A stretch of 38,926 nucleotides of DNA from an uncultured Burkholderiales bacterium (lineage in GTDB: Bacteria; Pseudomonadota; Gammaproteobacteria; Burkholderiales; Burkholderiaceae_C). The stretch's first letter is position 1; every line of letters begins with the position of its first letter. The stretch is from the NCBI GenBank assembly GCA_903933115.1, contig CAIZIT010000023.1, positions 1 to 38,926 on the forward strand. The letters are read 5' to 3'. The translations under genes were made by a program, and so were the position numbers. Under the pieces are notes generated by a model. It was not told where the DNA came from. It searched no databases and saw only the letters and a list, made by a program, of their open reading frames with translations. Of this stretch, positions 17,712 to 25,559 are shown one piece after another.

Positions 17712-18242
17712 ATGGCACGCGTTAAATATGTCGACGAGACCTCCCACCCCGAGTTGATAGAGGAGATCAAAACCGTTCGCGCTCAAAGGCGTGGAAAGCT
17801 CATTCCTGTGTATGGACTTCTTTTGAACAGTCCTGAATTGGCTTTGTCTTGGATGCAGTTTTTAAATGCGGTCAGGTGGAAAATTAAATTGAGTGCGCGT
17901 CTCAGAGAGATGGTCATTCTCAGGGTCGCGTTGCACAACAAATCCGAGTACGTCATCGAAGTGCATCGAAAGAACTTCACCGAGGCCGATGGCCTGAGCC
18001 ATGCCGAGTGTGATGCGTTACTGAAAAAGAAAATTCCCCAGGGCATCTTCAACACGGAGGAGATGAGTGTCGTGTCTTATGTGGACCAATTGACCCTCAA
18101 AGCCCAAGTGGACGATGAGGTGTTTGCCGCCGTGAAGGCCCATCTCTCGGACCGGCAAATGGTGGAGTTGAGCGTCTTGATTGGTGCCTACAACATGCAC
18201 ACCCGCGTCATGAGCGCACTTCGAATCGACGCGGAACAATAA
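17712..18242 (+). CDS. Carboxymuconolactone decarboxylase-family protein
   Basis: A 176-aa all-helical protein of the CMD/AhpD superfamily. The core is LREMVILRVALHNKSEYVIEVH (about residues 62-83), with the Glu-Tyr and His of the conserved EY-x4-H pattern kept. The CxxC redox pair of AhpD-type peroxidase partners is absent, so a thiol peroxidase role is unlikely. True carboxymuconolactone decarboxylase acts in protocatechuate breakdown, but many family members have unknown functions. It lies between the secreted amidohydrolase and the 2-hydroxyacid dehydrogenase, with only 5 bp to the latter, so the two form one operon. It has no signal peptide. Confidence 0.88.
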   Translation: MARVKYVDETSHPELIEEIKTVRAQRRGKLIPVYGLLLNSPELALSWMQFLNAVRWKIKLSARLREMVILRVALHNKSEYVIEVHRKNFTEADGLSHAECDALLKKKIPQGIFNTEEMSVVSYVDQLTLKAQVDDEVFAAVKAHLSDRQMVELSVLIGAYNMHTRVMSALRIDAEQ

Positions 18243-18247
18243 ACACC

Positions 18248-19372
18248 ATGAGTTTGCCCTTTCACCTTGTCATTGAAGATGACGTCTTCACCCGCGTCCT
18301 CGACGTGGTTTTGAACCCTGAGTGCTCAAAGGAGAGGAAGTTGGCATTTGCCGACTTCTTTGCCCATGACGCACCTGATTTTCTACAATGGGCTCAAGCG
18401 CAGAAAAAGAACACCTCGCACCTTCAAAACTGCAGCGTTCGCTTTGTGCATTCCCAAGAGGAGTTGCGCGAACAGCTCCCCCACGCTCACGCGGTGATCG
18501 TGGAGTCCCTCTCCCTTGGTCGAGAGGAGATCGCGCAAGCCCCTCAACTGAAGGCGGTTCAAAAGTACGGCTTTTTGACCAAGAACATCGATCTCCTCGC
18601 CTGCGCCGAGCGCCACATCAAGGTGCTCAAGGTTCGAAGAAGGGCCAATATTGCCTGTGCTGAGCAAGCCATGATGATGATTCTCGCCTTGGCCAAAAGG
18701 CTCTGTGAGGTCAACAAACAAACCTCCACCCAAAGGCTTCAAAATGCGGGCTTTCAACCCCAAGCCTTTGATCGCAGGCACACCCCCAGCTCCAATTGGG
18801 CCCGCATCCCCAACATTCAAACCCTTTACGGCAAAAGCATGGGGATCATTGGGATGGGTGAAATTGGTCAAGAGATTGCAAAGAGAGCCCTGTCCTTTGA
18901 GATGAATGTGCTCTACACGCAAAGAACGCCCTTGGATCCAGAGAGCGAAAAAACCCTCAGTGCCCACTACCTCAGCCTAGAGGACTTGCTCGCCAAGAGC
19001 GACTGGGTCGTGGTCCAATTGCCAGCAACCCCTCAAACGCATCTGTTGCTGAACCATCAAAACTTGGTGCATCTTAAAAAGGGGGCTTGCATCATCAACG
19101 TCTCAAGAGCGCAGTGCATGGAGCGCCAAGCGATCATCGATCTCCTCCAAAGTGGACACATGGGGGGTTTTGCCTTGGACACACTTTGGAGTGAGCCGGG
19201 ATCGGACGATGATGAGTTGCTCCATTTTCCCAATGTGATCTTGACCCCGCACTTGGCGGGCAGTCCCAGGTTGAATGGTCTTCTTGACTTTGAGGAAATG
19301 ATTCATGACTTGGACCACGCCCTCAGCCCTCAAGCCTCAGCCCTCAACCCCTTCTCCATGAGTTCGACATGA
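18248..19372 (+). CDS. D-isomer-specific 2-hydroxyacid dehydrogenase
   Basis: A 374-aa NAD(P)-dependent dehydrogenase. The Rossmann motif GMGEIG covers residues 202-207. The catalytic set is visible: Arg in INVSRAQ, Glu in LWSEPG and His in TPHLAGS. The family reduces 2-oxo acids to D-2-hydroxy acids or the reverse; the substrate is not known. The N-terminal part is somewhat longer than usual. The C-terminus carries a 14-bp DNA duplication (19321-19348) that encodes a Pro/Ser/Ala-rich tail. The stop codon overlaps the ATG of the following Bug gene (ATGA at 19369-19372), which indicates translational coupling. Confidence 0.92.
   Translation: MSLPFHLVIEDDVFTRVLDVVLNPECSKERKLAFADFFAHDAPDFLQWAQAQKKNTSHLQNCSVRFVHSQEELREQLPHAHAVIVESLSLGREEIAQAPQLKAVQKYGFLTKNIDLLACAERHIKVLKVRRRANIACAEQAMMMILALAKRLCEVNKQTSTQRLQNAGFQPQAFDRRHTPSSNWARIPNIQTLYGKSMGIIGMGEIGQEIAKRALSFEMNVLYTQRTPLDPESEKTLSAHYLSLEDLLAKSDWVVVQLPATPQTHLLLNHQNLVHLKKGACIINVSRAQCMERQAIIDLLQSGHMGGFALDTLWSEPGSDDDELLHFPNVILTPHLAGSPRLNGLLDFEEMIHDLDHALSPQASALNPFSMSST
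19321..19348 (+). repeat. 14-bp tandem duplication at the 3' end of the dehydrogenase gene
   Basis: CCTCAGCCCTCAAG is followed directly by CCTCAGCCCTCAAC. The duplication extends the C-terminal tail of the 2-hydroxyacid dehydrogenase beyond its last conserved motif. Confidence 0.75.
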
Positions 19373-20373
19373 AGCTGAAACCAACGCTTCCTAGGCGTTC
19401 ATCCTATGGCTTGCAAGCCCTCACTTTGGTGGCGCTTTGGGGTCTCGCTTTGGGCGTGTCCCAAGCTCAAGAGAGCTGGCCCCAGCATCCCATTAAACTC
19501 GTCGTGCCCTTTCAAGCCGGCAGCTCGACCGATGTGGCGGCCCGCGTCATGGCCAGCAAGATGTCCAGTGCGCTCAATCAAGTGATGGTGATTGAGAACA
19601 AAATCGGTGCAAGTGGCTTCATTGGGGCCGAGTTTGTCTCTAAAGCCAGCAGCGATGGTTATACCGTTTTGTGGGGTACGACCTCCACTCAAATCATTGG
19701 ACCCATCATCAACGGCTCAACGGCCTATGACCCCGTGAAGGATTTCACACCGATTGGTCTCATTGCTTTTTCGCCCTATCTCTTGGTGAGCTCAGGAAAA
19801 AGCTCCATCAAGAGCTTGAAGGACTTGATCGAGTTGGCCAAAAGCAAGCCTCGGGAGGTGACGTATGCATCGGCAGGCAACACCAGTGTCGGCAACTTGT
19901 CTGCGCAACTGCTGTCACAAACTGCAAAAGTAAGCCTCACGCACATTCCCTACAAAAGCTCTGCCCAATCGGTGACCGACACCATGACGGGTATCGTGAA
20001 CATGCAGTTCTCCTCCATTGCACCGGTTTTGACCCATCTGAAAACCGGTTCATTGAAGGCTTTGGCCATCACGTCCAAAAACAGAATTTCTATTTTTCCG
20101 GACGTGCCCACCGTTGCCGAGTCGGGCTACCCAGGCTATGAAGCGTTGCTCTGGATGGGACTCTTCACCCCTCAAGGGGTGAACAATTCGATTGTGGACA
20201 AGCTGACCCTTGCGCTCAAAAGCACGTTGAACGATCCTGAGGTACAAAAAACCTTGCAAGCTCAAGGCTTGCAACCCAGCAACATCTACAAAGAGGAGTT
20301 GGGTGCATTTGTCAAATCAGAGCTCAACAAGTGGTCACAGGTGATCAAGTCGGCTGGCATTCAAGGGGATTGA
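19369..20373 (+). CDS. Bug/TctC-family periplasmic solute-binding protein (second copy)
   Basis: A 334-aa receptor with a signal peptide (LTLVALWGLALGVSQAQ, cleavage near residue 33-35). The Bug signature WPQHPIKLVVPFQAGSSTD follows, then VIENKIGASG and THIPYKSSAQSVTD. The start codon overlaps the stop of the 2-hydroxyacid dehydrogenase gene, so its synthesis is coupled to that enzyme. Having two receptors in one operon suggests either two related ligands or uptake of a substrate and a by-product. The TctAB permease is not encoded here. An 11-bp hairpin lies 46 bp downstream. Confidence 0.95.
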   Translation: MKLKPTLPRRSSYGLQALTLVALWGLALGVSQAQESWPQHPIKLVVPFQAGSSTDVAARVMASKMSSALNQVMVIENKIGASGFIGAEFVSKASSDGYTVLWGTTSTQIIGPIINGSTAYDPVKDFTPIGLIAFSPYLLVSSGKSSIKSLKDLIELAKSKPREVTYASAGNTSVGNLSAQLLSQTAKVSLTHIPYKSSAQSVTDTMTGIVNMQFSSIAPVLTHLKTGSLKALAITSKNRISIFPDVPTVAESGYPGYEALLWMGLFTPQGVNNSIVDKLTLALKSTLNDPEVQKTLQAQGLQPSNIYKEELGAFVKSELNKWSQVIKSAGIQGD

Positions 20374-20419
20374 AGCCCAATGACGCAGGAGCTGGTCTGA
20401 GGACCTGGGCCCCTCCATG

Positions 20420-20453
20420 GCCAAGAGCACTTGATTTCCCCCGTGCTCTTGGC
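20420..20453. terminator. Hairpin between convergent genes
   Basis: GCCAAGAGCAC (20420-20430) and GTGCTCTTGGC (20443-20453) form a perfect 11-bp stem with a 12-nt loop. It sits between the ends of the second Bug gene and the outer-membrane protein gene. There is no long T tract on either strand, so it may be a weak bidirectional terminator or an mRNA end-protecting hairpin. Confidence 0.6.
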
Positions 20454-20463
20454 TTAAAGCCCC

Positions 20464-21210
20464 CTAGTAATACTCGTATTCCACCTGAAGGCGAATGGTG
20501 GAAGAAGGTGATGCCTGTGTGATGCCCTTTAAAAATGCGGCATTCCACTTGATGCCTTCCACGGAGGAGAGTTTGACCTTGCCAAAAACCGCTGGTCCTA
20601 TTTTTTGCTCTTGAAGGGAAGTGGGCGAAAAGTGCTTGTAGTCGCCCAAGTTGCCAAAAGCTTGTGCGCCCCACTGAATGGGGGCTTGGGCTTTGTATTT
20701 GATTTGAGCCTGATAGTGCAACTCGGTCTGAAAGGGTGCTGAGGCGTTCAAATGGCGCTGAATCAACACATTGAAATTGTATTGAACCTTGCCCCAGTCC
20801 TTTTGAATCAAGGGTCCATAGGTGAGCTCATAGCCTTCAGAGGAGTCTTTGGGCTTTTCAATTTCCAACAAGATGCCCAACAAGGGTCCTTTGTCACCCC
20901 GAGTGAGTTGAAACTTGTTCTCCCACTCCCAAGCATCAAAGGCTTGGGGCTGGGGATCTTCTCGCTTGTATTTGGCATAGACCTCAGAGAACCAAAAGCT
21001 GCTCACCCCATACCCCACGCCAATGGAGTGCGCCATCGTGGAGCTGCCGTCTTTGTTTCTTTGCACACCCGATTTGAAGTCGAACTCTTTCTCGCCAACG
21101 TCGACTTTTGGCATCACCACATACTCATTGGGATCGGCATGGACCCCAGTTGCTGCCCCGATCGCCAGCACCAGTGCCAGCCCTTTGAATCCTAAACCAG
21201 TCTTTCTCAT
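20464..21210 (-). CDS. Uncharacterised outer-membrane beta-barrel-like protein
   Basis: A 248-aa exported protein. A signal peptide (LALVLAIGAATGVHA, cleavage near residue 25) is followed by EYVVMPKVDVGEKEFDFKSG. Alternating hydrophobic and polar strands rich in Tyr and Trp continue to the C-terminal VEYEYY, which resembles an outer-membrane signal. I recall similar proteins as conserved hypotheticals in betaproteobacteria, with no function assigned. The ATG at 21210 is chosen over 21222 because GGAG lies at the right distance and the signal peptide then starts properly. A Fur-like site lies about 40-55 bp upstream, which suggests iron-regulated expression. It is convergent with the Bug operon. 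Confidence 0.7.
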   Translation of the reverse strand: MRKTGLGFKGLALVLAIGAATGVHADPNEYVVMPKVDVGEKEFDFKSGVQRNKDGSSTMAHSIGVGYGVSSFWFSEVYAKYKREDPQPQAFDAWEWENKFQLTRGDKGPLLGILLEIEKPKDSSEGYELTYGPLIQKDWGKVQYNFNVLIQRHLNASAPFQTELHYQAQIKYKAQAPIQWGAQAFGNLGDYKHFSPTSLQEQKIGPAVFGKVKLSSVEGIKWNAAFLKGITQASPSSTIRLQVEYEYY

Positions 21211-21250
21211 TGAACACTCCATTGAAGAATGAAATGATTATAGATGAGAA

Positions 21251-21265
21251 TGAGAATGATTCCTA
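21251..21265. promoter_or_regulatory. Possible Fur box ahead of the outer-membrane protein gene
   Basis: TGAGAATGATTCCTA resembles the Fur 7-1-7 consensus TGATAATNATTATCA, with mismatches mostly in the right arm. The flanking sequence extends it with further GAGAAT/GAATGA hexamers (from about 21245), as in arrays bound by overlapping Fur dimers. It lies 41 bp upstream of the start codon. Iron control is inferred. Confidence 0.5.
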
Positions 21266-21330
21266 TTTAGATCAAAAGAAACGATCGATCGAGTCGCTAA
21301 GCACGTAAAAAGAATTCTTAAGTATCTATT

Positions 21331-21687
21331 TCAGTGAAAAAGATCGAACTTTTGGAAATACTGCCGACCCATGGCCAGCACTTGAGGGTCGCTGGGGTGG
21401 TCGCACTTGATGGATTCGACGATTTTTGATGCCACCTGATGCGCATGCAATTTGCACCACTCTTGAAATTCCACACGGGCCGAACTCGGACCGGTCAATA
21501 AGACATGGTCGACCTCGCCCAAAGCCAGCGAGACCTCTGTAAAGAATGCCTTCATGTCGGGCGCTTTGCCCTGATGGTGATGGTGCGATCGGGATTTGAT
21601 CAGCTCTTTTTCCATGTGCTCTTTGTCAAAGACCAACACATGGGCCTCATGATGATCCATCCAGACCACTGCGTGATGCTTGTTCAT
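21331..21687 (-). CDS. eRF1/Pelota-domain-like 'translational machinery' family protein
   Basis: A 118-aa protein starting with HHAVVWMDHHEAHVLVF, then a His-rich stretch (SRSHHHHQGK) and the conserved DHVLLTGPSSARVEFQEW. I recognise the family from Burkholderiales genomes, where it is named translational machinery protein and resembles the central domain of eRF1/Pelota. The biochemical role is unknown. A ribosome-associated or stress function is only a guess from the fold family. The gene follows the BON-domain gene after a 35-bp gap on the same strand, so both should come from the FNR-type promoter near 22395. Confidence 0.7.
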   Translation of the reverse strand: MNKHHAVVWMDHHEAHVLVFDKEHMEKELIKSRSHHHHQGKAPDMKAFFTEVSLALGEVDHVLLTGPSSARVEFQEWCKLHAHQVASKIVESIKCDHPSDPQVLAMGRQYFQKFDLFH

Positions 21688-21722
21688 AACAACTCCAAAT
21701 TTGATTGATAAATGCTTGGCAC

Positions 21723-22376
21723 TCAGCCCACCACCGTGAGGTGATCAATGACATCGCACACCCCTTCGTTGCTCCAAGCCGCATGGTTGACCAATGCACG
21801 CTCGTTCCAACTGTGAACCGTTCCAGTCAAGGTCACTACACCCTCTTTGACTTCAACAGTGATGTTTTTGGCTTCTGACTTGGCCCTTCTGTTCAAAGCG
21901 TCAACAATGTCACCCTTGACCACTGACTTGGCCAAATCGTGCTTGATGGCGATTTGATCGCTCACGCCCCTGACCCCCAGCAAATGTGACAAAGCACCCG
22001 CCAAGATGAGCTTTTGATAATTCCATTTCACGTGCCCCGTTAAGGTCACCCAGCCGTCTTCAACTTTCACGTGAACGTGCTCCTTGGGCACCAGGGTGGA
22101 CCAAGAAATGATGTTGTCGATGGCGTGAACGATATCGCCATCTGCGCGCTTGGTGAGGCTTGGCAAAGTCACCTCAATCTCCATGGCAATTCCTTTGACA
22201 CCGCTCACACGCTGAACGGCATGCTCTGCATGGAGTTTTTCAAAATAGTGATCCACATGACCAAAGAGTGTCACAACGCCGTCTTGGACCGTGACGCCAA
22301 TGTGCGTTGCGTTGATGGAGGGTTCGAATTTCAGTTCTGCTTGAACGTCCAGTTGCAATTGTGAGTCTGATTTCAT
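21723..22376 (-). CDS. Triple BON-domain protein
   Basis: A 217-aa protein made of three BON domains, each with the VTLFGHV / VTLTGHV / VTLTGTV beta strand and a following helical AV-x-GV segment (about residues 1-70, 75-145 and 145-217). BON domains bind phospholipid or peptidoglycan surfaces and occur in OsmY-like stress proteins. No signal peptide is visible, so unlike OsmY this one appears cytoplasmic. It is the first gene of a two-gene leftward operon. A perfect FNR-type box sits 53 bp upstream of the ATG, centred about 41 bp from a plausible transcription start, which suggests induction at low oxygen. Confidence 0.9.
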   Translation of the reverse strand: MKSDSQLQLDVQAELKFEPSINATHIGVTVQDGVVTLFGHVDHYFEKLHAEHAVQRVSGVKGIAMEIEVTLPSLTKRADGDIVHAIDNIISWSTLVPKEHVHVKVEDGWVTLTGHVKWNYQKLILAGALSHLLGVRGVSDQIAIKHDLAKSVVKGDIVDALNRRAKSEAKNITVEVKEGVVTLTGTVHSWNERALVNHAAWSNEGVCDVIDHLTVVG

Positions 22377-22428
22377 GATGTATCCCCTTTAAGTTCACTC
22401 CACTGTAATTGTGAAGCGGGGTTTTCAA

Positions 22429-22442
22429 TTGATAAAAATCAA
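22429..22442. promoter_or_regulatory. FNR/ANR-type box for the BON-protein operon
   Basis: TTGATAAAAATCAA matches TTGAT-N4-ATCAA exactly. On the minus strand a TACAGT -10-like hexamer (22402-22407) would start transcription near 22395, putting the box centre about 41 bp upstream. This is the class II activator geometry. It is one of two such boxes in this divergent region. Confidence 0.8.
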
Positions 22443-22507
22443 TGTAGCCAAGGATATTGAACGCTCATCTTTTAACCAACGAATTCATGGGCTGGACTGA
22501 CCGATCT

Positions 22508-22521
22508 TTGATCCAAATCAA
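22508..22521. promoter_or_regulatory. FNR/ANR-type box for the DUF2892 gene
   Basis: TTGATCCAAATCAA matches TTGAT-N4-ATCAA exactly. A TATGGT -10-like hexamer at 22543-22548 would start transcription near 22555, with the box centred about 41 bp upstream. It serves the rightward transcript of the DUF2892 gene and perhaps the copper ATPase behind it. Confidence 0.8.
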
Positions 22522-22593
22522 AGACTCCTTCTCCAATGGGTCTATGGTGTGAATTTGCGCCATCTCATCTCAACTCATCAAAAGGGAAACACC

Positions 22594-22791
22594 ATGTTGA
22601 TCACCATTGGAAGAACAGACCAGATCGTTCGCGTCTTGGCTGGCCTCACCCTTGTCGCCCTCACCGCAGTCGGCTCCATAGGCGACTGGGGCTGGCTCGG
22701 GTTGGTCCTTGTCTCTACAGGAATGCTGAGAATATGTCCCCTCTATTCGCTTTTGGGCTTGAACACTTGCAGTATGCCCCGTGACCATTGA
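22594..22791 (+). CDS. DUF2892 (YgaP-type) small inner-membrane protein
   Basis: A 65-aa protein: a short cytoplasmic N-terminus (LITIGRTDQIVRV), two transmembrane helices (about residues 14-30 and 34-48) and the family signature CPLYSLLGLNTC. This matches the DUF2892 membrane module that forms the membrane anchor of YgaP rhodanese and also occurs as a stand-alone protein. The role of the stand-alone form is unknown. The frame is open upstream to 22549, but the ATG at 22594 follows AAAGGG and is clearly the start. It lies behind a perfect FNR-type box, and the copper ATPase follows on the same strand. Confidence 0.85.
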   Translation: MLITIGRTDQIVRVLAGLTLVALTAVGSIGDWGWLGLVLVSTGMLRICPLYSLLGLNTCSMPRDH

Positions 22792-22984
22792 CGCTCAATA
22801 TTCAGCTCAATATACAGCTCACCGAATGGCGGCCTAAATGACCGCGAGAGGTCGGCAGATGCCAAGACCCTCATCGGAGGCCTCTCACGCTCAAGTCCTT
22901 CAAAATCTTGTGAGCAATAAAAACCACGCCCAACAATCACCACTCACGTATGATGGTGCATTATCAACGCCAAGGTCAGAGGCC

Positions 22985-25249
22985 ATGAACACTCCCAACG
23001 CTCCAACAGCACCGGAATTTTGTACCCTAGATATTCAAGGCATGACCTGCGCGTCTTGTGTCAACCATGTTGAGAAAGCCATCACGAAGGTCCATGGCGT
23101 AGAGGCGGCAATGGTCAATTTGGCCACAGAACAAGCCAAGGTTCGCTTCATCAAGGGTGCAAACACCTCCATGACCGAGCTGTTTGAAGCCATTGATCGA
23201 GCGGGATACAGCGCAACAATCACACCGCCACTCGGACAAAGGTTGGTGAACCAAGATGTTGAATTCTGGGCCCCCACTGGCCTATCAAGGGTGGTTCTCG
23301 CCATGCTGCTCTCGACGCCCCTCATGGCGCCCATGCTCTTGATGCCCCTCGGGATTCATCTCGAAATTGATCCTTTGATACAGCTGAGTTTGGCCACACC
23401 CGTGCAATTTTGGCTGGGCTCAAGATTTTTCCGAGGCGCTTATAAGGCTCTGCGAAGTGGTACGGCCAATATGGATTTATTGATCGCATTGGGAACCACA
23501 TCCGCATTCGGCTTGAGCTTGTACCTCATGAGCATCGGTATGCACCATGAACTTTACTTTGAAAGCGCAAGCGTTGTGATCAGCATGGTGCTGCTTGGCA
23601 AATGGCTTGAACTCAATGCGAAACACAAAACCAGTGGTGCCATACGTGAACTTCAAAAACTTTGGCCAGAATCTGCACACGTCTTGGATCAAGACCTCCA
23701 ATCGCATGAGATCCAATTGGAGCATTTATTGGTGGGTGACAAAATCAAAGTCTTCCCTAGCGAGCGCATCCCCGTCGATGGTGTGGTGATGGAGGGCGAG
23801 AGCTGGGTCGATGAGTCCCTCATCACTGGAGAGAGCGCTGTCGTTCACAAAACAAAGGGGCAACGTGTCATTGGAGGCTCGATCAATGGAGATGGGTTGA
23901 TCGTCTTGGAGGCCCAGGCCATTGGTGCCGAGAGCACCCTGTCAAAGATGATCCAATTGGTGGAGAACGTGCAAATGCAAAAAGCACCGATCCAAAAGTT
24001 GGTGGATCAAATCAGTGCGGTCTTCGTGCCCTTCGTCTTGATGGCTGCGGTCTTGACTTTTCTTGGCAACTTCTACCTGGATGGTCAATTCAACGAAGCG
24101 CTCCTGAGGGCTGTATCGGTGATGGTGATCGCTTGTCCTTGCGCGCTGGGACTGGCCACACCAGCGGCCATCATGGCTGGAACGGGTGTGGCTGCCAAAT
24201 TTGGAATCCTCATCAAAAACGCCGAAGTCTTGGAGCTCGCTCACCGCATCAAAATCATCGCCTTTGATAAAACGGGGACCTTGACACAAGGCGCTCCCAG
24301 TGTGATCCAAGTGATCGATCTGAATGCGGCCCTCTTACCTCCCAGCTCCTCGGCCCGATCCCTCGCCTCTGGGCTTCAAAGTGGCAGTGAACACCCTTTG
24401 GCAAAAGCGGTCATCCATGATGCCCTGCTCCATCAAGTCCCCTTCGCGGCCTTCACCTTCATCTCCAATTTGCCTGGGGTGGGCATCACGGGCCAAACCC
24501 ATCTTGAGCCCTTTGGCCAGGTCACCGTTGGACTACAAAGTCTGAACTCGCTATCGAAAGAGGTCTTCTTCAATGACCTGCTCAAAACCTTAGAGCCTCA
24601 CTTGCTCAGGGGCCAAACCGTCTCCATTTTGATGCTCAAACACCCGCAAACGGGAAACACCCCTTTGAGTGCTTTTGTTTTTGGTGACGACATCAAACCC
24701 GAAGCCCAAGGGGTCATCGCGAAACTGCGCCATATGGGTATTCGAACCGTCATGCTCTCTGGAGACAACACCTTTGCAGCCAACGCGGTGGGTCAAGCAC
24801 TCGGGATCGATGAAGTCTTCGCCCAGGTGCTCCCAGAGGATAAAAGCCAATGGATTGAAAAACTACAAAGCTCGCCCGAACACAAGCCCGTCATTGTCGC
24901 CATGGTGGGGGACGGCGTGAACGATGCCCCCTCATTGGTTCAAGCCGACGTTGGAATTGCCATGGGCACAGGCACACAAGTGGCCATGCAAGCCGCAAGC
25001 GTGACCCTCATGCGAGGCGATTTGAACTTGGTGTTTGCAGCGCTTGATATTTCCAAGAAAACATGGAACAAAATTCGACAAAATCTATTTTGGGCTTTCG
25101 TTTTCAATACGGTGGGCATCCCACTCGCTGCATTTGGACTTTTGTCCCCCATGGTCGCAGGAAGTGCCATGGCTTTGTCAAGCTTCTTTGTGTTGAGCAA
25201 TGCGCTTTTGTTGAGCAAATGGTCTCCTGAGGTCAATTCCCTTTCTTGA
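22985..25249 (+). CDS. Cu+-exporting P1B-type ATPase (CopA-like)
   Basis: A 754-aa heavy-metal ATPase. An N-terminal HMA domain has GMTCASC (residues 19-25). The actuator domain carries TGES, the M6 helix has CPC (384-386), the phosphorylation site is DKTGT (Asp428), SEHPLA marks the nucleotide-binding domain, and the hinge is GDGVNDAP (near 643). The final helices show FN and MALSS, matching the Cu+ subgroup apart from Phe in place of the usual Tyr. It should export Cu+ from the cytoplasm or load cuproenzymes. The frame is open from 22838, but the extra 49 residues look non-conserved, so the ATG at 22985 before the HMA domain is preferred. I see no CueR-type operator. It probably shares the FNR-type promoter of the DUF2892 gene, which would suit a role in oxidase assembly at low oxygen. 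It overlaps the convergent lipoprotein gene by 17 bp. Confidence 0.9.
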   Translation: MNTPNAPTAPEFCTLDIQGMTCASCVNHVEKAITKVHGVEAAMVNLATEQAKVRFIKGANTSMTELFEAIDRAGYSATITPPLGQRLVNQDVEFWAPTGLSRVVLAMLLSTPLMAPMLLMPLGIHLEIDPLIQLSLATPVQFWLGSRFFRGAYKALRSGTANMDLLIALGTTSAFGLSLYLMSIGMHHELYFESASVVISMVLLGKWLELNAKHKTSGAIRELQKLWPESAHVLDQDLQSHEIQLEHLLVGDKIKVFPSERIPVDGVVMEGESWVDESLITGESAVVHKTKGQRVIGGSINGDGLIVLEAQAIGAESTLSKMIQLVENVQMQKAPIQKLVDQISAVFVPFVLMAAVLTFLGNFYLDGQFNEALLRAVSVMVIACPCALGLATPAAIMAGTGVAAKFGILIKNAEVLELAHRIKIIAFDKTGTLTQGAPSVIQVIDLNAALLPPSSSARSLASGLQSGSEHPLAKAVIHDALLHQVPFAAFTFISNLPGVGITGQTHLEPFGQVTVGLQSLNSLSKEVFFNDLLKTLEPHLLRGQTVSILMLKHPQTGNTPLSAFVFGDDIKPEAQGVIAKLRHMGIRTVMLSGDNTFAANAVGQALGIDEVFAQVLPEDKSQWIEKLQSSPEHKPVIVAMVGDGVNDAPSLVQADVGIAMGTGTQVAMQAASVTLMRGDLNLVFAALDISKKTWNKIRQNLFWAFVFNTVGIPLAAFGLLSPMVAGSAMALSSFFVLSNALLLSKWSPEVNSLS

Positions 25250-25466
25250 GACGCTCTCTTTCAACTTCATAGTCTTGGTAGGTGGGCATCTTGTTGGGCA
25301 AGACCTCTTGTCCGGCATTCTTTAACTTTTCTTGCGACCTCACCCCCTCATAGATGGACTCTTGGGTGATGACGCCACAGGCGTTCAAAGCCAAGGCACC
25401 CAGCAAGATGACGCCTAGGGCGAGTCTGTTGGGCCTGGATTTCAAAGCTAAAGTGAAGGTGTGCAT
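25233..25466 (-). CDS. Small putative lipoprotein
   Basis: A 77-aa protein with an n-region (KSRPNRL), a hydrophobic core and a lipobox LNAC with Cys30. Residue +2 is Gly, so outer-membrane sorting is expected. The mature part is short and charged (IYEGVRSQEKLKNAG, YEVERERLKKGN). I do not recognise a family function. The reading frame is open upstream to 25601 through a 9-bp repeat that would encode KYS units, but the ATG at 25466 puts the signal peptide at the N-terminus and is preferred, although its ribosome binding site is weak. It is convergent with the copper ATPase gene, overlapping it by 17 bp. Confidence 0.7.
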   Translation of the reverse strand: MHTFTLALKSRPNRLALGVILLGALALNACGVITQESIYEGVRSQEKLKNAGQEVLPNKMPTYQDYEVERERLKKGN

Positions 25467-25505
25467 TTGGGGTATCTGCCAATCAAAGTCAAACGGATCA
25501 ACTGT

Positions 25506-25559
25506 GCTGTACTTGCTGTACTTGCTGTACTTGCTGTACTTGCTGTACTTGCTGTACTT
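25506..25559. repeat. 9-bp tandem repeat ahead of the lipoprotein gene
   Basis: Six perfect copies of GCTGTACTT run head to tail, ending in a degenerate seventh. They lie 40-93 bp upstream of the lipoprotein ATG on its strand, where a promoter or leader would be. The number of copies could vary by slippage and change promoter spacing. Confidence 0.9.

Noticed and set aside
22793-22820. GCTCAATAT direct repeats ahead of the copper ATPase as a CueR operator
   Set aside because: They are direct repeats without the dyad and spacing of a MerR-family promoter.
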